This document shows positions 40,909-50,518 of a stretch of 57,784 nt of DNA, piece after piece (positions within the stretch are counted from its first letter, which is position 1; each line of letters starts with the position of its first letter). The DNA lies in the NCBI RefSeq assembly GCF_000760735.1, contig NZ_JMEX01000005.1, forward strand, positions 482,664-540,447, read 5' to 3'. The stretch comes from Rhodococcoides fascians A44A (GTDB taxonomy: Bacteria > Actinomycetota > Actinomycetes > Mycobacteriales > Mycobacteriaceae). The notes under the pieces were generated by a model that made no database searches, was not told the origin of the DNA, and was given only the letters and a program-made list of their open reading frames with translations. The position numbers were made by a program, and so were the translations under genes.

Positions 40909-41676
40909 ATGTACGCAGAGGAACGTCAACAATCGATTGCAGAGCTGATCACCAGTCGTGGACGTGTCTCGGTGGCCGATCTGTCCACCTCGTTCGGGGT
41001 CACCACGGAGACCGTTCGCCGGGACCTGGCGATGCTGGATCGCCTCGGTGTCGTTCGGCGCGTTCACGGCGGTGCGGTGCCCGCGTCGGCTCTGACGGTC
41101 ACCGAACCCGGCGTCGGTGAACGTGAATACACGCGAGCCGAACAGAAGGATGCGATCGCTGCCGCCGCGGTCGAGTACCTCCCGGGTTCGGGAGGCAGCG
41201 TCGTACTGGACGCCGGAACCACAACGGGCCGATTGGCCGCGTTGATCGGCCCCGACCGTGAGCTCACCCTGGTCACCAACTCCGTTCCGATCGCAGCGAG
41301 AGTTGCACCCCTGTCCGGAATCAGCCTTCGTATGCTGGGGGGCCGAGTTCGAGGTGCGACACAGGCGGCCGTCGGCGAGGAAGCACTGACATCGCTGGAG
41401 TGGCTGCGGGTGGACGTGGCGTTCATCGGAACGAACGCACTCAGTCTCGGGCACGGCCTGTCGACCCCGGACAGCGACGAGGCCGCCGTGAAACGTGCGA
41501 TGGTGCGCTCTGCCAATCATGTGGTCGTCCTTGCAGATTCGTCCAAGATCGGCCGCGAGCATCTGGTCAGCTTCGCCCGGCTCGAGAACATCGACGTCGT
41601 GGTGACGGACGCCCAGATCGAGGTATCCGATCGTAAGAGTTTGACCGACAACGGAATCGAGGTGGTGATCGCATGA
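40909..41676 (+). CDS. fruR: DeoR-family fructose operon repressor
   Basis: This is a 255-residue DeoR-type regulator. The N-terminal winged helix has MYAEERQQSIAELITSRGRV and VTTETVRRDLAMLDRLGVV. The C-terminal sugar-phosphate-sensing domain has VLDAGTTTGRLAAL, VTNSVPIA and VVLADSSKIGREHLVSFARL. It likely responds to fructose 1-phosphate and controls the fru operon and ptsI. The ATG has GGAGAGGAGG upstream. It overlaps the fruK start by four bases (ATGA). Confidence 0.9.
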   Translation: MYAEERQQSIAELITSRGRVSVADLSTSFGVTTETVRRDLAMLDRLGVVRRVHGGAVPASALTVTEPGVGEREYTRAEQKDAIAAAAVEYLPGSGGSVVLDAGTTTGRLAALIGPDRELTLVTNSVPIAARVAPLSGISLRMLGGRVRGATQAAVGEEALTSLEWLRVDVAFIGTNALSLGHGLSTPDSDEAAVKRAMVRSANHVVVLADSSKIGREHLVSFARLENIDVVVTDAQIEVSDRKSLTDNGIEVVIA

Positions 41677-42689
41677 TCGTCACACTGACCGCCAACCCCA
41701 GTATCGACCGCACGGTGGTGTTGGATACCGAGCTCGCGCGCGGTGGCGTACATCGAGCGCGCGCGTCGGTGAGCGATCCGGGAGGCAAAGGCGTCAACGT
41801 GGCCAGGGTGCTCACCGCTTCCGGCGTGCAGGCCATGGCGGTGCTTCCCGCATCCGAGCACGACCCGTTGCTCGAGGCTCTGTCCGCCCGGGGCGTCCGC
41901 TATTGCGCCGTCCCGACGGGCGCGCTCGCTCGGACCAACATCACCGTCAGCGAGCCCGGTGGCGTCACGACCAAGATCAACGAGCCGGGCGCCGAGTTGT
42001 CCGAGGCCGCCAGGACAGAACTGTTCGAGACGGTCGTCGACCTGGGACGAGATGCAACCTGGGTGGCACTGTCGGGATCGCTTCCCCCGGGCATACCTGT
42101 CGGCTGGTACGGGGAACTCGTAGCAGCACTGAAGTCCACGACGGCGTGCAAGGTTGCCGTGGACACCTCGGATGCACCGCTTCTCGCGCTCGCTGCGTCG
42201 TTCCCCCATTCCGCGCCGGACCTGATCAAGCCCAACTCCGAGGAGCTCTCGCAGCTCACCGGAGCGGATGCCGAGAACCTCGAGCGTGCGGCAGCCGCGG
42301 GGGATCCGACCGCGGCGATCGACGCGAGTCGAATCCTGTTGGAGCGCGGCGTCGGTGCGGTGCTCGCCACCTTGGGCAGCGCGGGAGCGGTCCTGGTGAC
42401 CCAGGAGGGCGCGTGGTTCGCCTCGCCCCCCAAGATCGACGCGATCAGCACCGTCGGCGCGGGAGATTCTTCCCTCGCCGGCTACATCCTCGCCGATATA
42501 GAGCGATGCCCACCCGCCGACCTGATCCGTCGAGCAGTGGCGTACGGCACCGCGGCGACGGCTCTACCCGGCACCACCCTTCCCACCCCCGAACAGACTC
42601 GTCCCGACTCGGTGACCGTCCAAGCAGTGCAGTCACCGAACTCACTCGACCCACAGCCCTCCCCCAGCTCGAAGACCCTCACCTCGTAG
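41673..42689 (+). CDS. fruK: 1-phosphofructokinase
   Basis: This is a PfkB-family kinase of 338 residues converting fructose 1-phosphate to fructose 1,6-bisphosphate. It begins MIVTLTANPSIDRTVVLD, carries the substrate motif DPGGKGVNVARVL, and ends with the catalytic anionic hole STVGAGDSSLAGYIL (Asp base in GAGDS). The ATG overlaps the fruR stop. The last ~40 residues are Pro/Ser-rich and beyond the usual fold. The gene is 10 bases before fruA. Confidence 0.93.
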   Translation: MIVTLTANPSIDRTVVLDTELARGGVHRARASVSDPGGKGVNVARVLTASGVQAMAVLPASEHDPLLEALSARGVRYCAVPTGALARTNITVSEPGGVTTKINEPGAELSEAARTELFETVVDLGRDATWVALSGSLPPGIPVGWYGELVAALKSTTACKVAVDTSDAPLLALAASFPHSAPDLIKPNSEELSQLTGADAENLERAAAAGDPTAAIDASRILLERGVGAVLATLGSAGAVLVTQEGAWFASPPKIDAISTVGAGDSSLAGYILADIERCPPADLIRRAVAYGTAATALPGTTLPTPEQTRPDSVTVQAVQSPNSLDPQPSPSSKTLTS

Positions 42690-42699
42690 GAGCGACGTC

Positions 42700-44754
42700 A
42701 TGTCCACACCAACCAACGATCCCGCGATCATCGCGGAGGACCTCATAGTCCTCGACGCGGACCTCGGTGAATCGAAAGACACTGTCATCGCACGGCTTTC
42801 GAACGTGCTCGCCGACGCCGGGCGCGCCACCGACGCCGAACCGCTGCGTGACGCCGCTCTGGCCCGCGAAGCGCAGTCGGCGACGGGCCTGCCGGGCGGC
42901 ATCGCCATCCCCCACTGTCGCGCCGAGGCCGTGACGACGGCGTCGCTCGGATTCGCCCGTCTGAACCCGAAGGTCGATTTCGGTGCGCCCGACGGCCCGG
43001 CCGATCTGGTCTTCCTCATCGCGGCGCCGGCCGGTGCGGGTTCGGCGCACATGAAGCTGCTCTCCAGCCTGGCCAGGGCGCTGGTCAAGCCGGAGTTCGT
43101 GACGTCTCTGCGCGAGGCTCCGACGGCCGCGGACGTCGTCGCTCTCGTCGACGGTGTCATCAACCCCGCGCCCAAGGCCGCCGCTGCCCCTGCTGCCGGG
43201 GCCACGGTGAGTACTGCCAAGCACTCCGCTCCCGAGGTTCCCGACGCCGCCGCCGCGGATACGCCCAAGCACATCGTCGCTGTCACGGCGTGCCCGACGG
43301 GTATCGCCCACACGTACATGGCCGCGGATTCGCTTGTCGCTGCCGGTGATCGTGCCGGTGTGACGGTGCACGTGGAAACTCAGGGCTCGAGTGGAAGCAC
43401 GCCGCTCGACCCGGCGCTGATCGCGAGCGCGGAAGCGGTCATCTTCGCCACGGATGTCGGGGTCAAGGGTAAGGAGCGCTTTGCCGGCAAGCCGGTGATC
43501 TCGTCCGGAGTCAAACGCGCCATCAACGAGCCCGACGTGATGGTCACGGAAGCGCTGCGCGCATCGAACGATCCGAACGCGGCCCGTGTCTCCGGCACGG
43601 CAGCCGATCCGGGCACCGCATCCTCCGGCGCAGGCGAACTCGGATGGGGCACACGCATTCGGCAGATCCTGCTGACCGGTGTCAGTTACATGATTCCGTT
43701 CGTTGCGGCGGGCGGTCTGCTCATCGCACTCGGCTTCCTGCTCGGTGGGTACACCATCTCCGAGAGCGCCGAGGACATCGTCGTCAACAACTCGCTCACC
43801 GCGTTGCCCGACGGTGGTCTGAAGATCTACCTCGGAGCTGTTCTCTTCCAGATCGGCGCGCTGTCCTTCAGCTTCCTGGTTCCCGCATTGGCCGGTTACA
43901 TCTCGTACGCGATTGCCGACAGGCCCGGTCTTGCACCAGGGTTCACGGCTGGCGCCGTGGCCGTCCTGGTGGGCGCAGGCTTCATCGGTGGCCTCGTCGG
44001 TGGTCTGATCGCCGGTTTCGTCGCGCTGTGGATCAGCAGGTGGAAAATCCCGGCTCTGCTTCGTGGCTTGATGCCGGTCGTCATCATTCCGCTGTTCGCG
44101 ACGCTGATCGTCGGCGGCATCATGTTCCTCGTGCTCGGCAAGCCGCTCGCCGCCATCACCAGCGGACTGACCAACTGGCTCAACGGCCTGTCGGGTAGCT
44201 CCATCATCATCCTCGGCATCATCCTCGGACTGATGATGTGCTTCGACCTCGGTGGCCCGGTCAACAAGGCCGCGTACGCATTCGCCACTGCAGGCCTGTC
44301 GGTCACCGACACCGCATCGCTGCGCATCATGGCTGCCGTGATGGCCGCCGGCATGGTGCCGCCGCTCGCTCTGGCTCTCGCGTCGGCCGTACGCCCGAAG
44401 ATCTTCACCGAAGCCGAACGCGAGAACGGCAAGGCCGCCTGGTTCCTCGGTGCAGCGTTCATCTCCGAAGGTGCGATTCCGTTCGCGGCCGCCGACCCAC
44501 TTCGCGTGATTCCGTCGATGATGGCGGGCGGCGCAGTGACCGGTGCGCTCATCATGGCGATGGACGTCACGCTCAGCGCTCCGCACGGCGGCATCTTCGT
44601 GTTCTTCGCCGTCGGTGGGATCCTGTGGTTCCTGCTCGCCCTCGCAGTCGGCACGATCGTCGCCGCCGTGCTCGTGATTGCGGCCAAGCAGTTCGCCAAG
44701 GGCAAGAACGCCCCCTCTGAAGCAACCATCGACCCCGACCTCGTCACCGCTTGA
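42700..44754 (+). CDS. fruA: Fructose-specific PTS enzyme IIABC
   Basis: This is a 684-residue fused fructose transporter. The EIIA domain (residues 1-150) has the phospho-histidine H72 in GIAIPHCRAEA. An Ala/Pro linker leads to EIIB (about 190-295), with phospho-Cys C198 in VTACPTGIAHTYMAADSL. The EIIC membrane domain (about 320-670) contains GVSYMIPFVAAGGLLIALGF and FDLGGPVNKAAYAFATAG. It imports fructose as fructose 1-phosphate. The RBS AGGAG precedes the ATG. Confidence 0.95.
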   Translation: MSTPTNDPAIIAEDLIVLDADLGESKDTVIARLSNVLADAGRATDAEPLRDAALAREAQSATGLPGGIAIPHCRAEAVTTASLGFARLNPKVDFGAPDGPADLVFLIAAPAGAGSAHMKLLSSLARALVKPEFVTSLREAPTAADVVALVDGVINPAPKAAAAPAAGATVSTAKHSAPEVPDAAAADTPKHIVAVTACPTGIAHTYMAADSLVAAGDRAGVTVHVETQGSSGSTPLDPALIASAEAVIFATDVGVKGKERFAGKPVISSGVKRAINEPDVMVTEALRASNDPNAARVSGTAADPGTASSGAGELGWGTRIRQILLTGVSYMIPFVAAGGLLIALGFLLGGYTISESAEDIVVNNSLTALPDGGLKIYLGAVLFQIGALSFSFLVPALAGYISYAIADRPGLAPGFTAGAVAVLVGAGFIGGLVGGLIAGFVALWISRWKIPALLRGLMPVVIIPLFATLIVGGIMFLVLGKPLAAITSGLTNWLNGLSGSSIIILGIILGLMMCFDLGGPVNKAAYAFATAGLSVTDTASLRIMAAVMAAGMVPPLALALASAVRPKIFTEAERENGKAAWFLGAAFISEGAIPFAAADPLRVIPSMMAGGAVTGALIMAMDVTLSAPHGGIFVFFAVGGILWFLLALAVGTIVAAVLVIAAKQFAKGKNAPSEATIDPDLVTA

Positions 44755-44808
44755 TCGTCACCCCCCTGATCATCACCGCCTGACCACCCAACGAAGAAGG
44801 AGCACTTC

Positions 44809-45066
44809 ATGCCCAGCACCACAGTCACCGTCGGATCCGCAATCGGTCTGCACGCGCGACCCGCAGCGATCATCGCCGAGGCCGTTGCCGACGCAGGCGT
44901 CGACGTCACTCTCGCCGTGGACGGCGAGGAACCGGTGGACGCCGGATCCGCGCTGATGATCATGACCCTCGGTGCAGCCAAGGGCACCGAGGTGACCGTC
45001 GAGAGCGAGGACCAGGCGGCTCTGGACAAGGTTGCGGCGCTCGTCGCGTCCGACCTCGACGCCTGA
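44809..45066 (+). CDS. ptsH: Phosphocarrier protein HPr
   Basis: This is an 85-residue HPr. The phosphorylated H15 lies in IGLHARPAA; S47 occupies the place of the regulatory Ser46 of low-GC bacteria, in VDAGSALMIMTLG. It relays phosphate from enzyme I to FruA. The ATG follows AAGGAG. The gene ends four bases before the stop of a convergent gene. Confidence 0.95.
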   Translation: MPSTTVTVGSAIGLHARPAAIIAEAVADAGVDVTLAVDGEEPVDAGSALMIMTLGAAKGTEVTVESEDQAALDKVAALVASDLDA

Positions 45067-45070
45067 CCCG

Positions 45071-46096
45071 TCAACGCCGTCGGGCTGCCCCGACGGTGTA
45101 GAAGATCGACACGATCGCCAGGACACCGGCGACGGCGAGCGCACCCAGCGGCCATCGGCCACCAGGCTGCTGAGGAGCTTCCGTCGCCGGTGTCGGCGTG
45201 TCGACGAGACTTGTTGCGCTGCTCAGCACCTCGATGGGGGGAACCGGCCCACCCGCGGCTTCGGAGGCGATCAACAGGTTGCCGTTCGAATCGAATGTGA
45301 GTGCCTCACCCTGGGGCTGGGCAGGAAGAGCTATGACTTCCGGCTCACCGGACAGAGCTCGAACGACATCGCCGTCGGGCACCGCGAACAGGTAGGCGTC
45401 GGTATAGGTGCGCACGGCAGCGACAGTCCCGTCCGCACTCACCGCTCCCCCGGTCGCGAGAATCGACCCGATGATGAACGGCGGACCCCCGGCCGTGTCG
45501 GTCCGCTCGAACGTCGATTCTCCGGCCTTCGTGAGAGCGGTGGGCCCCGGTGACGCCAGCTCGGCCACGGATTCGCCACCCGCGGGGACGTAGATTCCGC
45601 TCACCCCGGTCGGCTCCTTCGTGACGACGACCGGACGACCACCGGGCTCGATCAGCAGGGCCTCCGCGTCGTGCGGCCCGTCCGGGTAGGTCAACCGGTG
45701 TAGCTCGCCTTGCCCGGTGACGGGATCCATCCGAGTCAACGCGACGGTGTCACGCCTGCTCTGATTGTCGCCTGTATCGGACAACCACAGGTCGCCGTCG
45801 TACGACGCCATGTCCTCCACGTCGTACGGGTCGACCGGAACGTCGAGCCACCGTGTCACGGCGCAACCGTCGTCCAGGACGGCCACCCGGTGATCGGTCC
45901 CACTGTCGCCGATCGCGTAGAGCACACCGTCGACGAACGCCATCCCCGACAGCTCCTCGAGTGCCTGGTCGGTCGGAGTGCAGTAGGTGTCCGACGGTTC
46001 CTGCCGCACCTCCGGCCGAGCCTGGGCGGTCGGTGCGCCGGCACCGACGGTCAGCGCCGCCACTGCGACGGCTACCGCGAGGACACCCGGACGCAC
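45071..46096 (-). CDS. Secreted/surface protein with beta-propeller-like repeats
   Basis: This is a 341-residue exported protein. A signal peptide (VLAVAVAVAALTVGAGAPTA) is followed by a domain with repeated short blocks such as LSGMAFVDGVLYAIGDSGTD, VEDMASYDGDLWLSDTGDN and GEALTFDSNGNLLIASEA, typical of propeller proteins. A Pro/Thr linker and a C-terminal membrane helix (LGALAVAGVLAIVSIFYTVG) end in Arg-rich residues, suggesting anchoring in the membrane with the domain outside. I chose the GTG at 46096, since the longer frame runs into hflX. The function is unknown. It follows hflX by seven bases and may be co-transcribed. Confidence 0.72.
   Translation of the reverse strand: MRPGVLAVAVAVAALTVGAGAPTAQARPEVRQEPSDTYCTPTDQALEELSGMAFVDGVLYAIGDSGTDHRVAVLDDGCAVTRWLDVPVDPYDVEDMASYDGDLWLSDTGDNQSRRDTVALTRMDPVTGQGELHRLTYPDGPHDAEALLIEPGGRPVVVTKEPTGVSGIYVPAGGESVAELASPGPTALTKAGESTFERTDTAGGPPFIIGSILATGGAVSADGTVAAVRTYTDAYLFAVPDGDVVRALSGEPEVIALPAQPQGEALTFDSNGNLLIASEAAGGPVPPIEVLSSATSLVDTPTPATEAPQQPGGRWPLGALAVAGVLAIVSIFYTVGAARRR
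45077..45096. terminator. Hairpin at the ptsH 3' end
   Basis: CCGTCGGG (45077-45084) pairs with CCCGACGG (45089-45096) around CTGC. It starts 10 bases after the ptsH stop and lies inside the last codons of the convergent secreted-protein gene. Confidence 0.55.
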
Positions 46097-46103
46097 GCCG
46101 ATG

Positions 46104-47648
46104 TCAGACAGCAGCCGGTTCGTACGCGAACTCGGCCAGGACGGAGGCCAGTGCCGTCGGCACTCGCGCCTCGACCCGAGTGCCGTCGCTCTCGTGCGAC
46201 GACTTGGAGATCCGTCCCTCGGTGTGAATGCGTGCGACGAGATCACCCCGCGTGTAGGGAACGAGGACGTCGATCTCGGCTTCGGGCCACGCCAGAATCT
46301 CACCGAGGTGATCACGCAGTTCGTCGATTCCCTCGCCGGTACGAGCCGACACGAACCGTGCTCCGGGCAGAAGCCCGCGAAGCTGGGTCAGCTGGACCGG
46401 ATCTGCGGCATCGATCTTGTTCACGACGATCAGCTCCGGCGGCATCGTCGAGTCTCGTTCCTTGACGACGTCGACGATGACTTCCCGCACGGCTTTGATC
46501 TGGTCCGTGGGCAGCGGATCCGACCCGTCGACGACGTGCAGAAGCAGATCGGCGTCGGTGACTTCTTCCAGTGTCGAACGGAATGCTTCGACCAGCTGCG
46601 TCGGGAGATGCCTGACGAAGCCCACCGTGTCGGTGAGGACGATGGCTCGCCCGTCTTCCAACGTGGACTTTCGCGATGTCGGATCCAGGGTGGCGAACAG
46701 TGCGTTCTGAACCAGGACACCCGAGCCCGTCAGCGAGTTGAGCAGCGACGACTTGCCGGCATTGGTGTATCCGACGATCGCGATGTTGGGGGTGGTGCTC
46801 TTCAGCCTGCTCTCGCGTTTGGTGTCGCGGGCTTGTTTCATGCCCTTGATCTCCCTGCGGAGCTTCGCCATGCGCTCGCGAATCCGTCGGCGATCGGTTT
46901 CGATCTTGGTCTCACCGGGTCCGCGAAGGCCGACACCGCCGTTGCTGCCTGCGCGGCCGCCGGCCTGACGAGACATCGATTCACCCCAACCGCGCAGACG
47001 CGGAAGCATGTATTCCATCTGCGCGAACGCGACCTGCGCCTTGCCTTCACGCGATGTCGCGTGCTGGGCGAAGATGTCCAGGATCAGTGCGGTCCGGTCG
47101 ATGACCTTGACCTTCACCACTTTCTCGAGCGCGTTGAGCTGCGCGGGTGTGAGCTCACCGTCGCAGATCACGGTGTCGGCACCGGTGGACAGCACGACAT
47201 CCCTCAGTTCGTGGGCTTTGCCCGAGCCGATGTAGGTGGCGGTGTCCGGCTTGTCACGCCGCTGAACCAAGGCGTCCAGCACTTCGGATCCCGCTGTTTC
47301 CGCGAGTGCGGCGAGCTCGGCCATGCTGCTCTCCACCTGCGCTGCGGTTCCGGTCGTCCACACCCCGACCAGGACGACGCGTTCGAGCCGAAGCTGGCGG
47401 TACTCGACCTCGGTGACGTCCGCGAGTTCCGTGGACAACCCGGCGACGCGCCGGAGAGCGGTGCGCTCCTCGAGCTGCATGTCGCCCGTCGACGGTCTGC
47501 TGTCGGAGCTGCCGTCACCCTGATCCGACGTGGGAAGCGGGGAGCGCGCGATCCGCTTGGACCACGCTTCGCTCTCTTCGCGCGTCCAGGCCGACCCGTT
47601 CTGTGCATCGGCGTGGTCGTGATTCTGTGTGTCCGTTATTTCCGTCAA
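46104..47648 (-). CDS. hflX: Ribosome-associated GTPase HflX
   Basis: This is a 514-residue GTPase that splits or rescues stalled 70S ribosomes. The N-terminal HflX domain includes RRDKPDTATYIGSGKAHEL and VKVIDRTALILDIFAQHATS. The glycine-rich RLRGWGESMSRQAGG linker precedes the G domain with G1 VGYTNAGKSSLLN, G3 LTDTVGFVRHLP and G4 VNKIDAAD. The only in-frame start near the family N-terminus is TTG at 47648, because a stop lies just upstream. The N-terminal ~50 residues are charged and poorly conserved. Confidence 0.93.
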   Translation of the reverse strand: MTEITDTQNHDHADAQNGSAWTREESEAWSKRIARSPLPTSDQGDGSSDSRPSTGDMQLEERTALRRVAGLSTELADVTEVEYRQLRLERVVLVGVWTTGTAAQVESSMAELAALAETAGSEVLDALVQRRDKPDTATYIGSGKAHELRDVVLSTGADTVICDGELTPAQLNALEKVVKVKVIDRTALILDIFAQHATSREGKAQVAFAQMEYMLPRLRGWGESMSRQAGGRAGSNGGVGLRGPGETKIETDRRRIRERMAKLRREIKGMKQARDTKRESRLKSTTPNIAIVGYTNAGKSSLLNSLTGSGVLVQNALFATLDPTSRKSTLEDGRAIVLTDTVGFVRHLPTQLVEAFRSTLEEVTDADLLLHVVDGSDPLPTDQIKAVREVIVDVVKERDSTMPPELIVVNKIDAADPVQLTQLRGLLPGARFVSARTGEGIDELRDHLGEILAWPEAEIDVLVPYTRGDLVARIHTEGRISKSSHESDGTRVEARVPTALASVLAEFAYEPAAV

Positions 47649-47771
47649 TCCTTAGGTCCGGGAATCGAACGATTCCGGTTGTCACAACAACTTCTCTGTC
47701 CAACGTCATCCATGATCCACGAAATCCCCAGCGTGTGCACGCGAGTTTCCCGCCCGTGCCGAATCAACGGC

Positions 47772-48641
47772 TCATGCGATGCGCCGCCACCAGTCGTCGT
47801 CGACGTCGCCGCTCGCCAGCAGTACGGACGGGCCCCGAAGCGTCGCGCCGGAATCGTCGATCGACACGGTGACCTCGCCGCCGGGCACACCGACCACGAC
47901 CTGGCCGGAGTCGAGCCCTTCGTAAGACAGCGCCGCGGCCGCGGCTGCGACCGTGCCGGTCCCGCACGATCGAGTCTCCCCCACACCACGTTCGAACACG
48001 CGCATGTCCACCCGGCCGAACTGCAGTCGGGTGAGAATCTCGACGTTCGCGCCTGCGGTGAAGAAATCACCGTCCAGTTCGGGTGCCGACGAGAAGTCCA
48101 TCCCGCCGAGCGCGGTGACGTCCAGGTCGGGGTCCACGCACGCGAGGTGCGGGTTGCCGACGTCGATACCGATGCCCTCGAAGCGGCGGCCCCCCAGTAC
48201 GGCAGCACTCGACCCCATCAGATGCACGTCGCCCATCTCGACGGTGACGTCGGCGGTGGTGTCGTCGAAGCGATGGACCGTGACCGGCCTGGCTCCCGCT
48301 CGTGAACCGACGACGAATCGATCCTCGGTCTCGAGCCCGGTGGCCCGCAGGTAGTGGGCGAACACCCGCACCCCGTTACCGCACATCTCGGCGATGCTGC
48401 CGTCACCGTTGCGGTAGTCCATGAACCAGTCCTCGGCGGACACACCCGCGGGCAGCCGGTCCAGCACTCCTGCGTCACGCAACTGCCCGGCCCGTGCAAC
48501 GCGCAGTACCCCGTCGGCACCGAGACCGCGACGACGGTCGCACAGAGCAGCGACCCGGGGCCGGAGTAGCTCGATCTGGACATCCGGGTCCTGCAGCACG
48601 ACGAAGTCGTTCTGCGTTCCGTGACCTTTCGCGAAGTGCAT
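47772..48641 (-). CDS. dapF: Diaminopimelate epimerase
   Basis: This enzyme of lysine and peptidoglycan synthesis interconverts LL- and meso-diaminopimelate. It has 289 residues. The two catalytic cysteines are in [17 protein letters not shown] and [16 protein letters not shown]; the start [12 protein letters not shown] is conserved. The ATG at 48641 is chosen. It lies 10 bases downstream of miaA on the same strand; hflX follows after a 123-base gap containing a small hairpin. Confidence 0.95.
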   Translation of the reverse strand: MHFAKGHGTQNDFVVLQDPDVQIELLRPRVAALCDRRRGLGADGVLRVARAGQLRDAGVLDRLPAGVSAEDWFMDYRNGDGSIAEMCGNGVRVFAHYLRATGLETEDRFVVGSRAGARPVTVHRFDDTTADVTVEMGDVHLMGSSAAVLGGRRFEGIGIDVGNPHLACVDPDLDVTALGGMDFSSAPELDGDFFTAGANVEILTRLQFGRVDMRVFERGVGETRSCGTGTVAAAAAALSYEGLDSGQVVVGVPGGEVTVSIDDSGATLRGPSVLLASGDVDDDWWRRIA

Positions 48642-48651
48642 GCCGGGAAGT

Positions 48652-49578
48652 CTATCCGCGCGACAGAGCCTCGAGCGCGGACGCCAGCAGGGACGGGTTC
48701 GCGCCGTCGAGCCAGTGGACCCGTGGGTCGCGCCGGAACCACGAGCGCTGTCGACGTACGTATCGGCGGGTGCCGATGAACGTCCGTTCACGTGCGTGGT
48801 CGAGGTCGCTCGTGCCGTCGAGAAACGCCAGGACCTGCGCGTAACCGATCGCGCGCGAGGCGGTGACACCGTCCTTCAACCCGACGTCGATCAGCGCGCG
48901 CACCTCGTCGACGAGGCCCGCGGAGAACATCAGATCGGTACGACGCGCGATTCGCTCGTCCAGTTCGGTGGTCTCCCGGTCGACGCCGAGCACGCGCGTT
49001 CCCCACCGGGGCTCGCCGATGGTCGGTGCCGAGGCCGCGAACGGTGCTCCGGTGATCTCGACGACCTCGAGTGCCCGCACCATGCGTCGACCGTCCGTGG
49101 CGAGGATCGACGCCGCGGCCTCCGGATCCTTCAGCGCGAGCTCACGGTGGACCACCTCGGTACCTCCGTCGGCCAACACCTTCTCCCATTTGGCGCGAAC
49201 ATCGGGATCGGTTGCGGGAAAGGACCACTCGTCGAGCAGAGATTGCACGTACATCATCGACCCACCCACGATGACGGGAACGTTGCCGCGCGCGATGATG
49301 TCCTCGACGTCACGTACCGCCGCGCTCTGGTAGTTCGCCACCGTCGCGGTCTCGGTCACGTCGAGGACGTCCAACCGGTGATGCGGAATCCCGCGACGAT
49401 CGTCCGGCGCCAGCTTGGCCGTGCCGATGTCCATGCCGCGGTACTGCTGCATCGCGTCGATGTTGACGACCTCGCCGCCGAGCGTTTCCGCAAGATCGAG
49501 ACCCAGATCGGACTTGCCCGTTGCCGTCGGCCCGATCACCGCGATCGGACGCAGGCGTTCGGTGTGTTCGCCTGTCAT
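48652..49578 (-). CDS. miaA: tRNA dimethylallyltransferase
   Basis: This is MiaA, 308 residues, which adds the isopentenyl group to A37 of tRNAs reading UNN codons. The P-loop is [18 protein letters not shown], the substrate motif [15 protein letters not shown] follows, and [14 protein letters not shown] lies in the mid part. The ATG at 49578 overlaps the stop of the upstream extradiol-like gene (ATGA). The product is the substrate of MiaB, encoded 3 kb away on the same strand. Confidence 0.95.
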   Translation of the reverse strand: MTGEHTERLRPIAVIGPTATGKSDLGLDLAETLGGEVVNIDAMQQYRGMDIGTAKLAPDDRRGIPHHRLDVLDVTETATVANYQSAAVRDVEDIIARGNVPVIVGGSMMYVQSLLDEWSFPATDPDVRAKWEKVLADGGTEVVHRELALKDPEAAASILATDGRRMVRALEVVEITGAPFAASAPTIGEPRWGTRVLGVDRETTELDERIARRTDLMFSAGLVDEVRALIDVGLKDGVTASRAIGYAQVLAFLDGTSDLDHARERTFIGTRRYVRRQRSWFRRDPRVHWLDGANPSLLASALEALSRG

Positions 49579-50309
49579 CGCGGGAGGGTCCACGTGCCGA
49601 CGAAGTAACCGACCCCGTACGGAGCGCCCCGGTAGAGCGTGCGCACGTCGACGACGTCGTCCCCGACGACACCGGCTGCAGTCTGCCAGGCAGCCAATCC
49701 GCCGACCCCGACCTCGCCGCAGAGCACGGGGTCGAGCCGCGTCAATGCTCCTGCATCGGCTGCGGCGAGAGCGTCGTCGATGTCACGCTGCACGGACTCG
49801 GCTCGATCGTCGAAGGAACCAGGAGCCTTGGGAGTCAGCGTGGTCGCACCGTCGGCGACGACCAACAACCCCCAATCGGTTCCCCGCCCGTCGAACTCGG
49901 CCCTCAGGTTCGCCCCGAGTCGTCGGTGATCGTCCACGACACCGCGATCCGCGACCAACTCCACATCGACCGTGATCTCGCGCGACACCTCCCCCGCCGA
50001 CGCCTGCCCACGGAGCCATCCCGCGATCAGCGCGGGCAACGGCATGTCGGGATCGGACGCAGAGTCACCGTCGGACAGATCGACGCGCACATCGACGCCG
50101 TACCCCGTGAACGACCCTGCGGCGGGGTGCGTGATCCGACGAGCGACGTCGGCCACACCGATCGCCACCCAGGTATCGGCGACCGAGGCCAGGTACGAGG
50201 CAGCGTCGCAGGCAGCCGCACGGACGTCGATCGAGTCGGCAGCTCCGCTTCCCGTCAATTCGGGCACCAGGAGGGGCGGGGACGGCACCAAGGCCACGGC
50301 ACGTAACAC
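49575..50309 (-). CDS. Class III extradiol dioxygenase-like protein in the miaA operon
   Basis: This is a 244-residue protein resembling the class III extradiol dioxygenase B-subunit/MEMO fold. It begins [19 protein letters not shown] and contains [19 protein letters not shown] and [16 protein letters not shown]. The metal-binding histidines usual in the enzymes of this fold are not evident (the typical HP and GSH positions read PSPP and DGAT), so a dioxygenase activity is doubtful. The GTG start at 50309 is chosen. It is coupled to miaA. I recall a homologue at the same place in mycobacteria (Rv2728c). Confidence 0.7.
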   Translation of the reverse strand: MLRAVALVPSPPLLVPELTGSGAADSIDVRAAACDAASYLASVADTWVAIGVADVARRITHPAAGSFTGYGVDVRVDLSDGDSASDPDMPLPALIAGWLRGQASAGEVSREITVDVELVADRGVVDDHRRLGANLRAEFDGRGTDWGLLVVADGATTLTPKAPGSFDDRAESVQRDIDDALAAADAGALTRLDPVLCGEVGVGGLAAWQTAAGVVGDDVVDVRTLYRGAPYGVGYFVGTWTLPR

Positions 50310-50518
50310 GGGACCCAACGCTAGTCGGTGACGCGGTGCCCGGACGACGCGGCAGCGACCGCATGCGAAGACACTCGGCGTCGTAATCGCCGGACGAGCA
50401 CACCAACCTCGCTCGCACCTGTTTGAATGGTTCGATCGGTCGATACCGACCGATGGTGGTGAAGCACTCGATACAGCGCGATACAGGCAGCCGTGACGCG
50501 CGGCAGAGATGAGGAACG

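Noticed and set aside
42679..44586. A 635-codon open frame on the minus strand
   Set aside because: It is antisense to fruA and consists of low-complexity Arg/Asp/Gly/His sequence.
45987..48305. A 772-codon open frame on the plus strand
   Set aside because: It is antisense to hflX and dapF, both with complete active-site motifs. The composition is that of a shadow frame.
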